The notes beneath the pieces were generated by a model. It was not told the DNA's origin, made no database searches, and saw nothing but the letters and a program-made list of their open reading frames with translations. A DNA stretch of 43,978 bases, from positions 1-43,978 of the forward strand of contig SFCB01000241.1 of the NCBI GenBank assembly GCA_004367505.1, in the 5' to 3' direction. The first letter of the stretch is position 1. Each line of letters opens with the position of its first letter. A program made the translations under genes and the position numbers. Of this stretch, positions 34,343-42,770 are shown in pieces. The DNA is from Chloroflexi bacterium OHK40. GTDB lineage: Bacteria; Chloroflexota; Chloroflexia; Chloroflexales; Chloroflexaceae.

Positions 34343-35737
34343 ATGCTGGCCCTGTTCCGCGCCGCCGTGCTCGTTATCAGCCTGGTGTTGCTGACCCCTG
34401 GCCCGCTCTCCGCCCAGGCGCCCATACGCCTCGTCGAGGCTGGGGATGGTCACCTGACGGTTGAGCTCACCTGCTCCGGCAGGGTGTCCGGGCCGCTGAG
34501 CGTCATATTGGACGACAGGCCCCCGGTGCCGGCTACCGTGCTTGCCGGCGCTGCTCAGGCCCTCGTGCTGGTGGTAGACGTGAGCCCCGCGATGGGCGCC
34601 GCTGGGACGCCACACAGCACGCGGTTGGCCGACGCGGCTCTTGGCGCGAGGATGCTCCTGGAGCGGGCGCCAGCCGGCACCCCGGTTGCGGTCGTGAGCT
34701 TTGACCGGGTAGCCCGGACGGTGCTACCGCCCACGGTGGATCGCGCGGCCGCGCTCGCCGCCGTGGCCGCCCTTGCCATACCGCCGGCCGAGGAGCCCGC
34801 CGGGCCCTACGCGCTCGCCGAGGGGTTACGGCTTGGTGCGGCGCTGCTCGCTGCGACCCCAACCCGGGAGCAGGCGCTGGTGGCCTTCGCTGCGGGTGTG
34901 CCGGGCCTCGCGATCGACACCGCTGCATTGCGCGCCGAGCTCGCCCCCACGCTTAGCGTGGCCATCGTAGGGCTGGGCGCCGATGCCACGGGTGCCTCTG
35001 CCGATGGCGGCTCGCTCGTCGCGATCGCTTCCAACCTTGGGGCCGCCTACATCCCCTTCCACACCACCGACCTTCACGACCTGCCCGCGCTGGCGGCGGA
35101 GTTGGAGCGCCGGGTTGCCGCGCTGCTCACACCGGAAGGCCCGCTTCGGCTGCGGGCAAAGATCGGTGAGCTGACACGCGGTCCCCACCGTCTGACGGTG
35201 AGCGGGTGCGGTGCGCCTGCGACGCTCGACTTCGCGGTGCCCGGGGTGGCGCTACCGAGCGCGATGGGCGCCGTACTCGCGGTGGGGTTCGTTGCCGCGC
35301 TGGGGCTCGCCTGGTGGCGCGTCCGCCGGCCCGGGGCGGCTATGGTCGCCCGAAGCGAGACGGCGCGGAGGAAGCAGGCGGTTGACGTGACGACGGCCCG
35401 ACGGGCCAGCGGCCAGCATCCAGGCCAGGAGCTCAGGGTCATCGTGTGGGACGGAGCGCGGCGGGGCGTCTACCCGCTCGCCCGGCGGCAGTCCCTGGTC
35501 GGGCGCGATCCGGCCTGTGAGATCAGCATCGATAGCGAGTGGGTCTCGGGGCTTCACGCGCGCCTGACCCGCGTTGGGGATCAGCTGGAGATCACCGACC
35601 TGGAGAGCACCAATGGCACCTTCATCGGAGAGGAGGCGCGGCCGTTGCGGCCCGGCGTGCCCGAGCCGCTGGCCCCGGGAGTGCCCGTCCTCCTCGGGCG
35701 AACGGTACGGCTGGAGCTTCGTAGCGGGGGCGAGTGA
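34343..35737 (+). CDS. VWA-TM-FHA protein of the type VII-like locus
   Basis: This 464-aa protein has a signal peptide (cleavage near SAQA). An extracytoplasmic von Willebrand A-like domain follows (about 60-260) with a partial MIDAS motif DVSPA at Asp79; the canonical DxSxS has its last Ser replaced by Ala. A TM lies at about 305-325, then a basic linker. The C-terminal FHA domain (about 374-460) has VGRDPACEIS, SGLHARL and STNGTFIGE, the residues that grip phospho-threonine. Topology puts VWA outside and FHA in the cytoplasm. The ATG has GGAGG 8 nt upstream. Its stop overlaps the kinase start (TGATG), so a kinase-FHA partnership is likely. Confidence 0.88.
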   Translation: MLALFRAAVLVISLVLLTPGPLSAQAPIRLVEAGDGHLTVELTCSGRVSGPLSVILDDRPPVPATVLAGAAQALVLVVDVSPAMGAAGTPHSTRLADAALGARMLLERAPAGTPVAVVSFDRVARTVLPPTVDRAAALAAVAALAIPPAEEPAGPYALAEGLRLGAALLAATPTREQALVAFAAGVPGLAIDTAALRAELAPTLSVAIVGLGADATGASADGGSLVAIASNLGAAYIPFHTTDLHDLPALAAELERRVAALLTPEGPLRLRAKIGELTRGPHRLTVSGCGAPATLDFAVPGVALPSAMGAVLAVGFVAALGLAWWRVRRPGAAMVARSETARRKQAVDVTTARRASGQHPGQELRVIVWDGARRGVYPLARRQSLVGRDPACEISIDSEWVSGLHARLTRVGDQLEITDLESTNGTFIGEEARPLRPGVPEPLAPGVPVLLGRTVRLELRSGGE

Positions 35738-36684
35738 TGATCAGCCCGGGGCGACGGATCGGTCCCTTCGAACTGATCGGCCGGATTGGCCACGGGGGGC
35801 AGGGGGAGGTGTGGCTCGCCCGACCACACGGAGGCAGAGCGGTACGCTGGCACGCCACTCGGGCCTGGCTGTGGGCGTGGTGGCGCGCCGGGTTGATCGA
35901 CCTTGCCCTGGCATGCCGGCTGCGGCTCGCCGCGCTGAAGCTTGCCTGGCCCGGAATGGAAGCGAGCCTGCACGATGAGCACGGGCACCTTGCGTCTCCC
36001 GGCGCCGGGCATCCACACCTTACCAGCCTTTTTGGGCAGCGCTACGGGAGCGCGGGTTGCGATCTGGGGTTCACCGCACCAGGGGCCGGGGCGGCGCGCC
36101 GGCTCTACCTTGCCCTGGCCTACGAGCCCGGGGTCACCCTGGAGCGTGTGCTGCGCCATCGAGGTGTGCTGGCGCTGCCCCGGGCCATGGCAGTGCTACA
36201 GCAGGTTGCCGATGCGCTGGGGCACCTGCACCGGCGCGGCATCGTTCACCACGACGTGCGCGCGGCGAACATCGTGCTCCGCGCGGGCTACACCGAGCCA
36301 CCTCACGCGGTACTGATCGACCTGGGCGCGGCCGAGGTGCCGCTCGCGCCGCGACGGTGGGCGATCTACGGCGCCGAGGGACACATGCCGCCCGAGCGAG
36401 TTGCGCCCTGCCCGGCCCCACCCACACCTGCCGTCGATATCTACGGGATGGGGATGCTTCTACGCGCCCTGACAGCCCGCGCGCTGGTCTCGCCGGAGCT
36501 TGCCAGGCTGATCGCCGACGCAACCATGCCCGATCCGGCGGATCGCCTCGCGGCCCTCCCCGACATGGCAGCGCTCCAGGCGCGGTTGCGCTGTTTGCCG
36601 GAGGCAGGCCAGGGCCACCCCTCCCCGCGCCGCGACGGCCTGGAAGGGTGGGACAGAACTCGGTCAAGGAGGAGCACGGTCTGA
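35737..36684 (+). CDS. Atypical Ser/Thr protein kinase
   Basis: This 315-aa kinase-fold protein has the glycine loop GRIGHGGQGEVWLA (16-28). The ATP-binding Lys is probably Lys68 (AALKLAW), unusually far from the loop because of a roughly 28-residue Trp/Leu/Arg-rich insertion (RAWLWAWWRAGLIDLALA). The catalytic loop is HHDVRAANIVL in place of HRDxKxxN: Asp and Asn are kept, but Arg replaces Lys. The metal motif is DLG and the APE motif is PPE. It could be active but atypical, or a pseudokinase. No clear TM is present. The ATG at 35737 overlaps the preceding stop, and its own stop overlaps the lipoprotein ATG. Natural substrates would be Thr sites read by the two FHA proteins. Confidence 0.85.
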   Translation: MISPGRRIGPFELIGRIGHGGQGEVWLARPHGGRAVRWHATRAWLWAWWRAGLIDLALACRLRLAALKLAWPGMEASLHDEHGHLASPGAGHPHLTSLFGQRYGSAGCDLGFTAPGAGAARRLYLALAYEPGVTLERVLRHRGVLALPRAMAVLQQVADALGHLHRRGIVHHDVRAANIVLRAGYTEPPHAVLIDLGAAEVPLAPRRWAIYGAEGHMPPERVAPCPAPPTPAVDIYGMGMLLRALTARALVSPELARLIADATMPDPADRLAALPDMAALQARLRCLPEAGQGHPSPRRDGLEGWDRTRSRRSTV

Positions 36685-37493
36685 TGCGGAGACTTCACTT
36701 TTTGCCAGTCGCAGCGCTCGTGGCCCTTCTGGGTGGATGCGGTGCGCCAGCGTTGGCGCCGCCTGTACCATCGCCGACGGTCGAGCCCGCGCTGATGCTG
36801 GCAGGGGCCGCGCTCGATCAGGGCGAGCACGCCAGGGCGATCGACTTGCTGGGACCCCTGGCGAGCCGTGATGCTGATTCCGCCCGGCTGCTGGCTCGGG
36901 CGCGGAGCGCCCTTGTGAGCGGGGTGCTCGCTGCCCCGGCCACGCCGGCGGAACTGCGCGCCGCCCTCGATCTCGTGCTGCTCGCTCGCCCCCTGGCAGC
37001 GGGCGAGCCCGGGCTCACGGCGACCCTTCGCGTGCAGGAGCAGGAGTTACTTGGCCGGCTCGCGGCGCTCACGGCCCCTGTCGAGCAACCTTCCGCGCCG
37101 GTGCTAGCGCCGCCCACCCCGCAGCCCGCCCCCACAGTTGCCCGGCCAACGGTGCCAACCCGAACGCCAGTTCCGCCGAGCTTTGGCGTCGTACAGCGGC
37201 GCAGCTTCGACGGCAGCGGTGCGAGTGGGCAGTTCGCCTCGTGCATCGACGTGCAGGTTCTGGGGCCGCAGGGGCCAGTAGGCGGAGCGGTGCTCGGGAT
37301 CAACAATGGCCAGCACAACTACCAGAACCAGACCGACCAGAACGGCTACGCGGGGCGCTGCGGGCTCGGGGCCTCGACATGGAGCGTGGTGCTCTTCTGG
37401 ACGCCGTCCGGGGACGTACAGGGCGCGACGACAACCGTGTATGTGAGCGGGGCGCCCGAGCAGCGGGCTGCCGTCGTGTTCCAGGCCCGCTGA
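36684..37493 (+). CDS. Predicted lipoprotein, third gene of VWA-FHA/kinase operon
   Basis: This 269-aa exported protein has a lipoprotein signal (VAALVALLGGC, lipidated Cys19). A helical region follows (about 35-130; repeated-helix character LDQGEHARAIDLLGPLASRDADSARLLARARSAL, TPR-like). A Pro/Thr linker (about 135-170) leads to a C-terminal beta domain with two Cys (CIDVQVLGPQGPVGGAVLGI, GYAGRCGLG) resembling carboxypeptidase-regulatory-like folds. AGGAGG lies about 9 nt upstream of the ATG, which overlaps the kinase stop (TGATG). The frame is open for 627 nt upstream but is a shadow of the kinase. Function unknown; a surface partner of the VWA domain is inferred. Confidence 0.82.
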   Translation: MRRLHFLPVAALVALLGGCGAPALAPPVPSPTVEPALMLAGAALDQGEHARAIDLLGPLASRDADSARLLARARSALVSGVLAAPATPAELRAALDLVLLARPLAAGEPGLTATLRVQEQELLGRLAALTAPVEQPSAPVLAPPTPQPAPTVARPTVPTRTPVPPSFGVVQRRSFDGSGASGQFASCIDVQVLGPQGPVGGAVLGINNGQHNYQNQTDQNGYAGRCGLGASTWSVVLFWTPSGDVQGATTTVYVSGAPEQRAAVVFQAR

Positions 37494-37585
37494 GTGGAGC
37501 TCTGGCTGCCTGGAGTCGTGAGCCAGGGCTAGTGCCCGCATCGGAAGGCACAGCCTGCCGCGCGGCGGCGAGCCTCTGAACTCGC

Positions 37586-37602
37586 GCAGGTGGGGGACCT
37601 GC
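37586..37602. terminator. Small hairpin GCAGGT-GGGGG-ACCTGC
   Basis: A perfect 6-bp inverted repeat surrounds a GGGGG loop. It lies in the 265-bp gap where the two convergent secretion operons end. The layout is the same as the dyad in repeat array B. Confidence 0.35.
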
Positions 37603-37679
37603 CCGTGTGTACCGGATGGCCACGAGTGTGGCGTTGGACGCAAGCCGGGGGATGCGTGCGTGCGTGCCAGGTGGTACGT

Positions 37680-37704
37680 CACACCACCCGACCGGGATGG
37701 TGTG
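37680..37704. terminator. Probable bidirectional terminator between convergent operons
   Basis: CACACCACCCG (37680-37690) pairs with CGGG-A-TGGTGTG (37693-37704), an 11-bp stem with one bulged A and a 2-nt minimal loop. GTTG follows on the plus strand. It sits between the lipoprotein stop and the YukD-FHA stop. Confidence 0.4.
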
Positions 37705-37758
37705 GTTGAGGGGTGTGCCGGAACCCTAGCCGCCATGCGTGATCCGGCAGAAAGGGCC

Positions 37759-38418
37759 TCAGCCGCCACAGGGTTCGCCAAAGAGGGTGATGGAGAGGGG
37801 AAGTCCACCGTCGCCGAGGATCAGTTCGTCGTTGTGGCTGAGCGGGTGCGGCGTATTGGCGGCGAGCTCCACGCCGTTGAGCAGTGTCAGGAGATCGGGG
37901 CGATCGGTGTGGACGATCCAGGTTCCCCGGCTGTCCGGTAGGATCGTGCAGTGGGGGCGATTCGAGACGAAGCGGAAGCTGGAGGCTCGGCGCTCAAGGA
38001 GTGCGAGCTCGTGCTGATGCGCTTCGGGGTTGAGCAGCGCGAGGGCCTGAAGCAGCCAGGCGCGCGTGAGCGCCGCGCCGCGCCGGGGAAGTGCGAGCTC
38101 GCTCCCATCGGGCAACCCGATCAGGCAACGCTGCCCCACGGTGCCCGAGCGCGGCGTAAGCCAGAGGTGGCCCCCGCTGCCAACGCCCTGCTGGCTCAGG
38201 GAGGGTTCAGGGGAGAGCCGTCGACCACTGGCCGTTCCCAGCCGCAGCGTGTAATCCCGTTCAAGGGAGCTGGCTTCAGGGAGCCCGGCGCCTGCCAGCA
38301 GCAGCGGGATGAGTTGGGCCGGCGGGCCGTCCTCGCACACGATAGTGGCCGTGCATTCGGCTCCGGCATGAACCCAGTGCAGTGTAACGGCGAGCGTGTT
38401 GTCGCGGCGCTGGTGCAT
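37759..38418 (-). CDS. YukD/EsaB-like ubiquitin-fold plus FHA fusion
   Basis: This 219-aa cytoplasmic protein has two parts. Residues about 8-88 fit the YukD/EsaB ubiquitin-like fold of type VII secretion (LAVTLHWVHAGAECTATI, AQLIPLLLAGAGLP, YTLRLGTASGRRLSPEPSLSQQGVGSGGHLWL). Residues about 125-215 are FHA-like: FRFVSNRPHCTILPDSRGTWIV, then LLNGVELAANTPHPLSHNDELILGD. The phospho-threonine pocket residues are partly degenerate. In Firmicutes YukD is free-standing and FHA domains sit on the ATPase; here they are fused to each other. Its ATG directly follows the EccC stop (TAA-ATG) with GGAGGAG just upstream. Confidence 0.75.
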   Translation of the reverse strand: MHQRRDNTLAVTLHWVHAGAECTATIVCEDGPPAQLIPLLLAGAGLPEASSLERDYTLRLGTASGRRLSPEPSLSQQGVGSGGHLWLTPRSGTVGQRCLIGLPDGSELALPRRGAALTRAWLLQALALLNPEAHQHELALLERRASSFRFVSNRPHCTILPDSRGTWIVHTDRPDLLTLLNGVELAANTPHPLSHNDELILGDGGLPLSITLFGEPCGG

Positions 38419-41400
38419 TTACGGCTCCTCCGTGCGCGCGACCTGGACAATCTGCGGATCTTCGTCGCCGACGAGCAGTGCCCGCCCGGGCGGCTGCTCG
38501 GCCCACCGCTGATCGGAAAGCGGGAGGGAAACGCCGAGAATCCGGGTGCCCGGATCATAACGCCCGGGCCAGAGGATCAGCCCGGCGCGCCCGGCGTCCA
38601 GGGCGCGGAGCAGTTCATCGTCGGCGTAGCTGCTCGCGGTGGCCAGAATCACGTGCTCGCCGCGTTGTCCACCGAGTTGAGCGATCTCGCAGAGCATGGC
38701 AAAGAGGTTCGGCGCGCCGTAGCTCTGGGTGAACTGGCCGCGCATCCGCTCGCGGCACAGGGTGTAGTCGTCGATGAGAATGACCCGGCGCATTGCCGCA
38801 CCAGGGGCGCGCTCGGCGGCGAGGGCGGCACCAAGGGCCGTGGCGCTCGCCTCATCTGTCACCATGTGGGTGAGATGGGGCAGGTTGCCCAGCGTCGCAA
38901 GGCCTCCGCGCGGCCCATCGATCACCGCGAGCTGTAGCTCACGTGGATCGTAGCGCGCCACGAGCGCGCGCGCGGCGCAGAGGAGCACCCCAGTCTTTCC
39001 GCTGCGGCGTGGACCAACCACCAGCGCATGGGGCGTCTCGTGGCCGAGGCGGAGCCATGCGGCACTCAGGCCCATGTGCTCGCGCCCGATCGGGGCAAGC
39101 AGCGCGCCAGCGTTGCCAGGGGCCGGCGCGCCCACAAGTTCGGTGAGGCATACCCGTTCGGGTAACAGCCGGATCGGTGGCGGCGTGGTGCATAGGGCGG
39201 CGGAGTGATTCTGCCATTGGGCAGTGAGGGCGGCGGCGCGGCGGCGCAGCGCCACCGGTCCGCTATCCTCAAGCATGGCTACTACGGCCTCCTCTGCGCT
39301 GGTGTGCTCAGCCCCCGTCAGTGTCGGCAGCGCCACCTGCATCTCCAGGGCCCCGTCGTCGCCACGGGCCACGAGGGCGCGCCCGGGTGTGCCTGCTGGG
39401 AGCGGGGCGCTTACCCGCACGCCGAGCAGTTCTGCATAATCGTAGAGCTCGGCCTGGCGCAAGGCCACCCGCTGATCGAGCGCGGTGAGCAGCCGGTGGC
39501 CGATCTCGGTGGCCCTGTCGGCGCTAACCACGAGGTAGACGCCGCAGGAACGGCCGAGCCCCGCGATCCGGGCAAGTTCATCGGTCAATTCACTGTCGCT
39601 GTAGCGGTCGCGAAGCTCTTCGCGCAGCACGGCGAGCTTATCGATTACCACTAGGACCGCCGGGGCAGGCTGGCCGGTTTGCGCGCGGAGTGCCGCCAGG
39701 TCGGCGGCGTCTGCGGCCCGCAGTTGCTCCTGGCGCGTGCGGATCAGTGTGTTGAGGAGGTGCAGCAGGCGGCGCACGCGCTCGTGCTCTGTAGCCAGGA
39801 TGTGGGCGCCCACATGCGGGAGTCCCGCCAGTGGGCTGAGTTCCTGCCCGCTAGCATCGACGAGATAGCACCACAGGTCGCGTGGGGAGTGCCGGCGGGC
39901 AAGGCCAAGTACGAGCGTTCGCAGCAGGGTCGTCTTGCCGCTGCCAGGCGCGCCGACCACGGCGAGGTGGCCGTCGGTGAGCCCCAGGCTGAAAGGAGCC
40001 TGCCGGCTCTGCTGAGGGATGTCCAGCAGGCCGATGGGCTGGCGGAGCCAGCTCCCGGATCCTGCCGCCGGGTCCCAGAGGTGGGCTGCCCCCTCCGGAT
40101 CCACCGTCGCGAGCGAGAGGTACGCCGGCAGAGGTGGCTGCCAGATTGGCCGGGCCTCCCAGCGTGGGTGGGGGCGTTCGCGGCGCGCCTGTGCATCGCA
40201 GAGAGCTGCCACGAGCACGTCGAGATCGGTTGTGGTCGTCCGGGTGGCCGGTGTTGGGGAAGGTACCGGCTGCTCACGGTCGCCCTGGAGGAAGCTGACC
40301 CTGGGAGTACGGCTGTTTGCCCCTGGCCGGTAAGCCTGGGTCACGTGGGCCACCTGGATGAGTTCCACGCGATCGCCTGAGCGCATATAGGCCCGGCCGG
40401 GCGCGCTGGCGGGCAGGAAGGCCGCATCGGGCTTGCGCAGCATCTCGCGGCTATCGTCGGCGCCGCCGAGGCGCAGGGCGATGAAGTAGCTAAGCTGGCT
40501 GCGGATCTCATCGGTGACGGCGCGGGCCGGTTGTTGCGTGGCGATCAGCAGGTGGACACCGAGGGAGCGGCCTTGCTTGACCACCCGCACCAGTTCGGCC
40601 ACGAACTCGGGCTGACTACGGGCCAGTTCGTCGAACTCATCGACCACGATCAGCAGGTTGGGCAATGGTGCCTGCTCGTGGGCTGCGGCCTGGGCGCGGT
40701 AATCGGCGATGTGTTCGACCTTCGTGCCACTGGTAGTTGCCGCCGTGTTGAGGAGCGCCTTGCGCCGGCGCAGTTCGCTGGTGATCGCCGTCATTGCCCG
40801 GGCGGCCAGGCGGCCCTCCAGGTCGGTCACGAGCCCGGCGGTGTGGGGCAGCGGAGCAAACATGCGCAGGGTGGCCCCGCCCTTAAAGTCGATCAGCAGG
40901 AACTGAAGGCGCTCGGGTGCGTGGGTGACGGCCAGAGAGGCCAGGATACTCTGCAGAAGCACGCTCTTGCCCGCGCCCGTCGCCCCGGCGATGATGCCGT
41001 GGGGGCCATGATGGTGCTCGTTCAGGTCGAGGTAGACCGGCGTTCCACCTGCTCCGGCCCCAATGGGCACGTCTGGCCGCCACGCCCCCCGGGGAGGCTC
41101 GGCCCACCAGCAAGGCTGCTCAAGCTCGGCGGGGTTCTGGATGCCGAGCAGGTCCAGCAGGCGCACGCTGCGAGGCAACTCCTGGGCGCCGCCGCGCTCA
41201 ACAAGGCGCACGCTGGCCAGGCGGCGGGCCAGGCGGTCGCTGAGATCGAGCTCGGCACGGTCGGGCGTGAAGCGATCATCGCACCAGTCACCGCCTGCGG
41301 TTCCCCAGCGGGCGCCGTATTCGTCCAGCTCAACCATCGCAGCGCAGCCCTCGGGGAGCGCCTGCCAGCTTGGGGCAAGCACAACGACAGAGATGCCGAG

Positions 41401-42435
41401 CGGACCACCGTAGTCGATCAGTTCGGTAATGGCCGGGTAGCTCTGGAGCAACTCGGGGCCATCGACAATCAGCAGCAGGTGGGGCCGGGCGGTCCCGTCA
41501 GGCGAATCGCGCCGGGTCTGCTCGCGGCGCTGGCTGAGGGTGTCGAGTAGGGCGCTGGCGAGGCGCCCGGCCCGCTCGGGCTCGCCTCCGAGCATGCGCT
41601 CAGCTGGCGATGGATCGTCGTCCAGGGGAGTGCAGTGAGGCAGCCAGCCTGCCCAGGCCCACGATTGGGCAGCCCCAGGCGCATACAGCAGGGCCAGGCG
41701 CAGGTCGCCTGGGCCGTGGAGCACGGCGGCCTGCCAGATCAGGGCCCGGGTGAGGGCGTGAGTGTCGGCCCGAGGGCCAGCGATCCCGAGCGAGCCAGAC
41801 CGGCCAAGTGGGATGCAGATCGGCACCTGCCGCAAGGTGGCATACTCGGCCGCCGTGCGGAAGAGCCTTCGGTCCACGGCGCCGTCGCGCTGAGGATCTG
41901 GCACCCGGGCCTGGCTAGCCGCGGGCAAGCTGCCCACTCCTACGCGCAGATCGAGCCAGTCATCGTCGTCCGGGCGCCGCTCCCACAGGCGGGGCTCGGG
42001 GCCGGACGTTCCCCCGGCAGCCCCCGCGATCACAAAGAGCTCGAGCGGGTCGGGCGCGAGGAATCGCCGGGCGCTGCGCTCCTGCTCGTGGAGGCGGCGC
42101 AGGCGGGCGCGCTGGGCCTCGAGTCGATCTTCGAAGAGGGCGCGCCGCTCGGCGTACTCGGCGGCGGCGCGCCGGGCCGCGCCGCGCTGGCTGATCAGGC
42201 TTGCCGCGATGCCGAGCAGCGCGATCGAGGCGCTGGGTATGGCCGCAGCGAGTGGGCTGCCCCCGTTCAGGGCGGCCGCGCCCGCAAAGACGCCAGCACT
42301 CGCCAGAGGAAGCATGAGGCTGGCCCAGTCCCGGCGCTCGGGCGCGGGCAGGCTGGGCGTCTCGGGGAGCTCCACGCGCTCGGCGTGCCAACGGGGGCGC
42401 ACGCGCGGTGGCCGGTTGAAGCTACACTGTGCCAC
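38419..42435 (-). CDS. eccC: EccC/EssC-type FtsK/SpoIIIE triple-ATPase of type VII secretion
   Basis: This 1,338-aa membrane ATPase drives export of WXG100-type substrates. Two N-terminal TMs (about 40-85) lead to a helical stalk and the EccC signature RLWERRPDDDDWLDLRVGVG. Three ATPase domains follow. D1 has GATGAGKS (Lys490) and a full Walker B VVDEFDE. D2 has GAPGSGKT (Lys834) with a weakened Walker B (VVIDKLAVL). D3 has GPRRSGKT (Lys1147) with LIDD. As in other EccC proteins, D1 is the likely active motor and D2/D3 the substrate-binding, regulatory ones. There are no N-terminal FHA domains, unlike EssC. The start is GTG at 42435, AGGAGG 6 nt upstream, overlapping the previous stop (TAGTG). 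EccC-a and -b are fused, not split. Confidence 0.95.
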   Translation of the reverse strand: MAQCSFNRPPRVRPRWHAERVELPETPSLPAPERRDWASLMLPLASAGVFAGAAALNGGSPLAAAIPSASIALLGIAASLISQRGAARRAAAEYAERRALFEDRLEAQRARLRRLHEQERSARRFLAPDPLELFVIAGAAGGTSGPEPRLWERRPDDDDWLDLRVGVGSLPAASQARVPDPQRDGAVDRRLFRTAAEYATLRQVPICIPLGRSGSLGIAGPRADTHALTRALIWQAAVLHGPGDLRLALLYAPGAAQSWAWAGWLPHCTPLDDDPSPAERMLGGEPERAGRLASALLDTLSQRREQTRRDSPDGTARPHLLLIVDGPELLQSYPAITELIDYGGPLGISVVVLAPSWQALPEGCAAMVELDEYGARWGTAGGDWCDDRFTPDRAELDLSDRLARRLASVRLVERGGAQELPRSVRLLDLLGIQNPAELEQPCWWAEPPRGAWRPDVPIGAGAGGTPVYLDLNEHHHGPHGIIAGATGAGKSVLLQSILASLAVTHAPERLQFLLIDFKGGATLRMFAPLPHTAGLVTDLEGRLAARAMTAITSELRRRKALLNTAATTSGTKVEHIADYRAQAAAHEQAPLPNLLIVVDEFDELARSQPEFVAELVRVVKQGRSLGVHLLIATQQPARAVTDEIRSQLSYFIALRLGGADDSREMLRKPDAAFLPASAPGRAYMRSGDRVELIQVAHVTQAYRPGANSRTPRVSFLQGDREQPVPSPTPATRTTTTDLDVLVAALCDAQARRERPHPRWEARPIWQPPLPAYLSLATVDPEGAAHLWDPAAGSGSWLRQPIGLLDIPQQSRQAPFSLGLTDGHLAVVGAPGSGKTTLLRTLVLGLARRHSPRDLWCYLVDASGQELSPLAGLPHVGAHILATEHERVRRLLHLLNTLIRTRQEQLRAADAADLAALRAQTGQPAPAVLVVIDKLAVLREELRDRYSDSELTDELARIAGLGRSCGVYLVVSADRATEIGHRLLTALDQRVALRQAELYDYAELLGVRVSAPLPAGTPGRALVARGDDGALEMQVALPTLTGAEHTSAEEAVVAMLEDSGPVALRRRAAALTAQWQNHSAALCTTPPPIRLLPERVCLTELVGAPAPGNAGALLAPIGREHMGLSAAWLRLGHETPHALVVGPRRSGKTGVLLCAARALVARYDPRELQLAVIDGPRGGLATLGNLPHLTHMVTDEASATALGAALAAERAPGAAMRRVILIDDYTLCRERMRGQFTQSYGAPNLFAMLCEIAQLGGQRGEHVILATASSYADDELLRALDAGRAGLILWPGRYDPGTRILGVSLPLSDQRWAEQPPGRALLVGDEDPQIVQVARTEEP

Positions 42436-42770
42436 TAGAGCCTCCTGCGGCGCTCCCACTCCTCACGCTCGCGCTCGCGGCGGCGCTGCTCGGTGCGGGC
42501 CTGCTCACTGGCGCGCCCGATCTGCTCGGCGGCGCCGCGACAGACGGCGGCCAGGGCGTGCAGTTCATAACGCAGGGCAGCCTGGCCCTGCTCAAAGCGC
42601 AGGCGCGCCGCGCCGCGCCACTCGGCCAGCACAGCCTCCGCGTGGCGCGTCTCCTGGGCGAGCAACTGCTCTACCTCGGCCGCAGCTCGGCGGAGCATAC
42701 CGGCTGCCTCTTCGGCGGCGCGCTGGTCCCAGCGCACGTCCTCCCAGTTTGGTTCATCATGGCGTGGCAT
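42435..42770 (-). CDS. Small helical WxG protein, WXG100-like
   Basis: This 111-aa protein is almost wholly helical. Helix 1 (EEAAGMLRRAAAEVEQLLAQETRHAEAVL) meets a turn with EWRGAARLRF, a WxG motif with the downstream aromatic residue. Helix 2 (YELHALAAVCRGAAEQIGRASEQ) then runs into a very basic coiled tail (RREREREEWERRRRL). This is the WXG100 hairpin plan with a charged C-terminus in place of the usual YxxxD/E tail. The ATG at 42770 has GGAGG 7 nt upstream and lies inside the end of the preceding gene; its stop overlaps the eccC GTG. It may be a substrate, or a chaperone that stays with the ATPase. Confidence 0.7.
   Translation of the reverse strand: MPRHDEPNWEDVRWDQRAAEEAAGMLRRAAAEVEQLLAQETRHAEAVLAEWRGAARLRFEQGQAALRYELHALAAVCRGAAEQIGRASEQARTEQRRREREREEWERRRRL

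Noticed and set aside
36057-36683. Upstream extension of the lipoprotein frame
   Set aside because: It overlaps the kinase in another frame; the lipoprotein signal starts exactly at the ATG at 36684.
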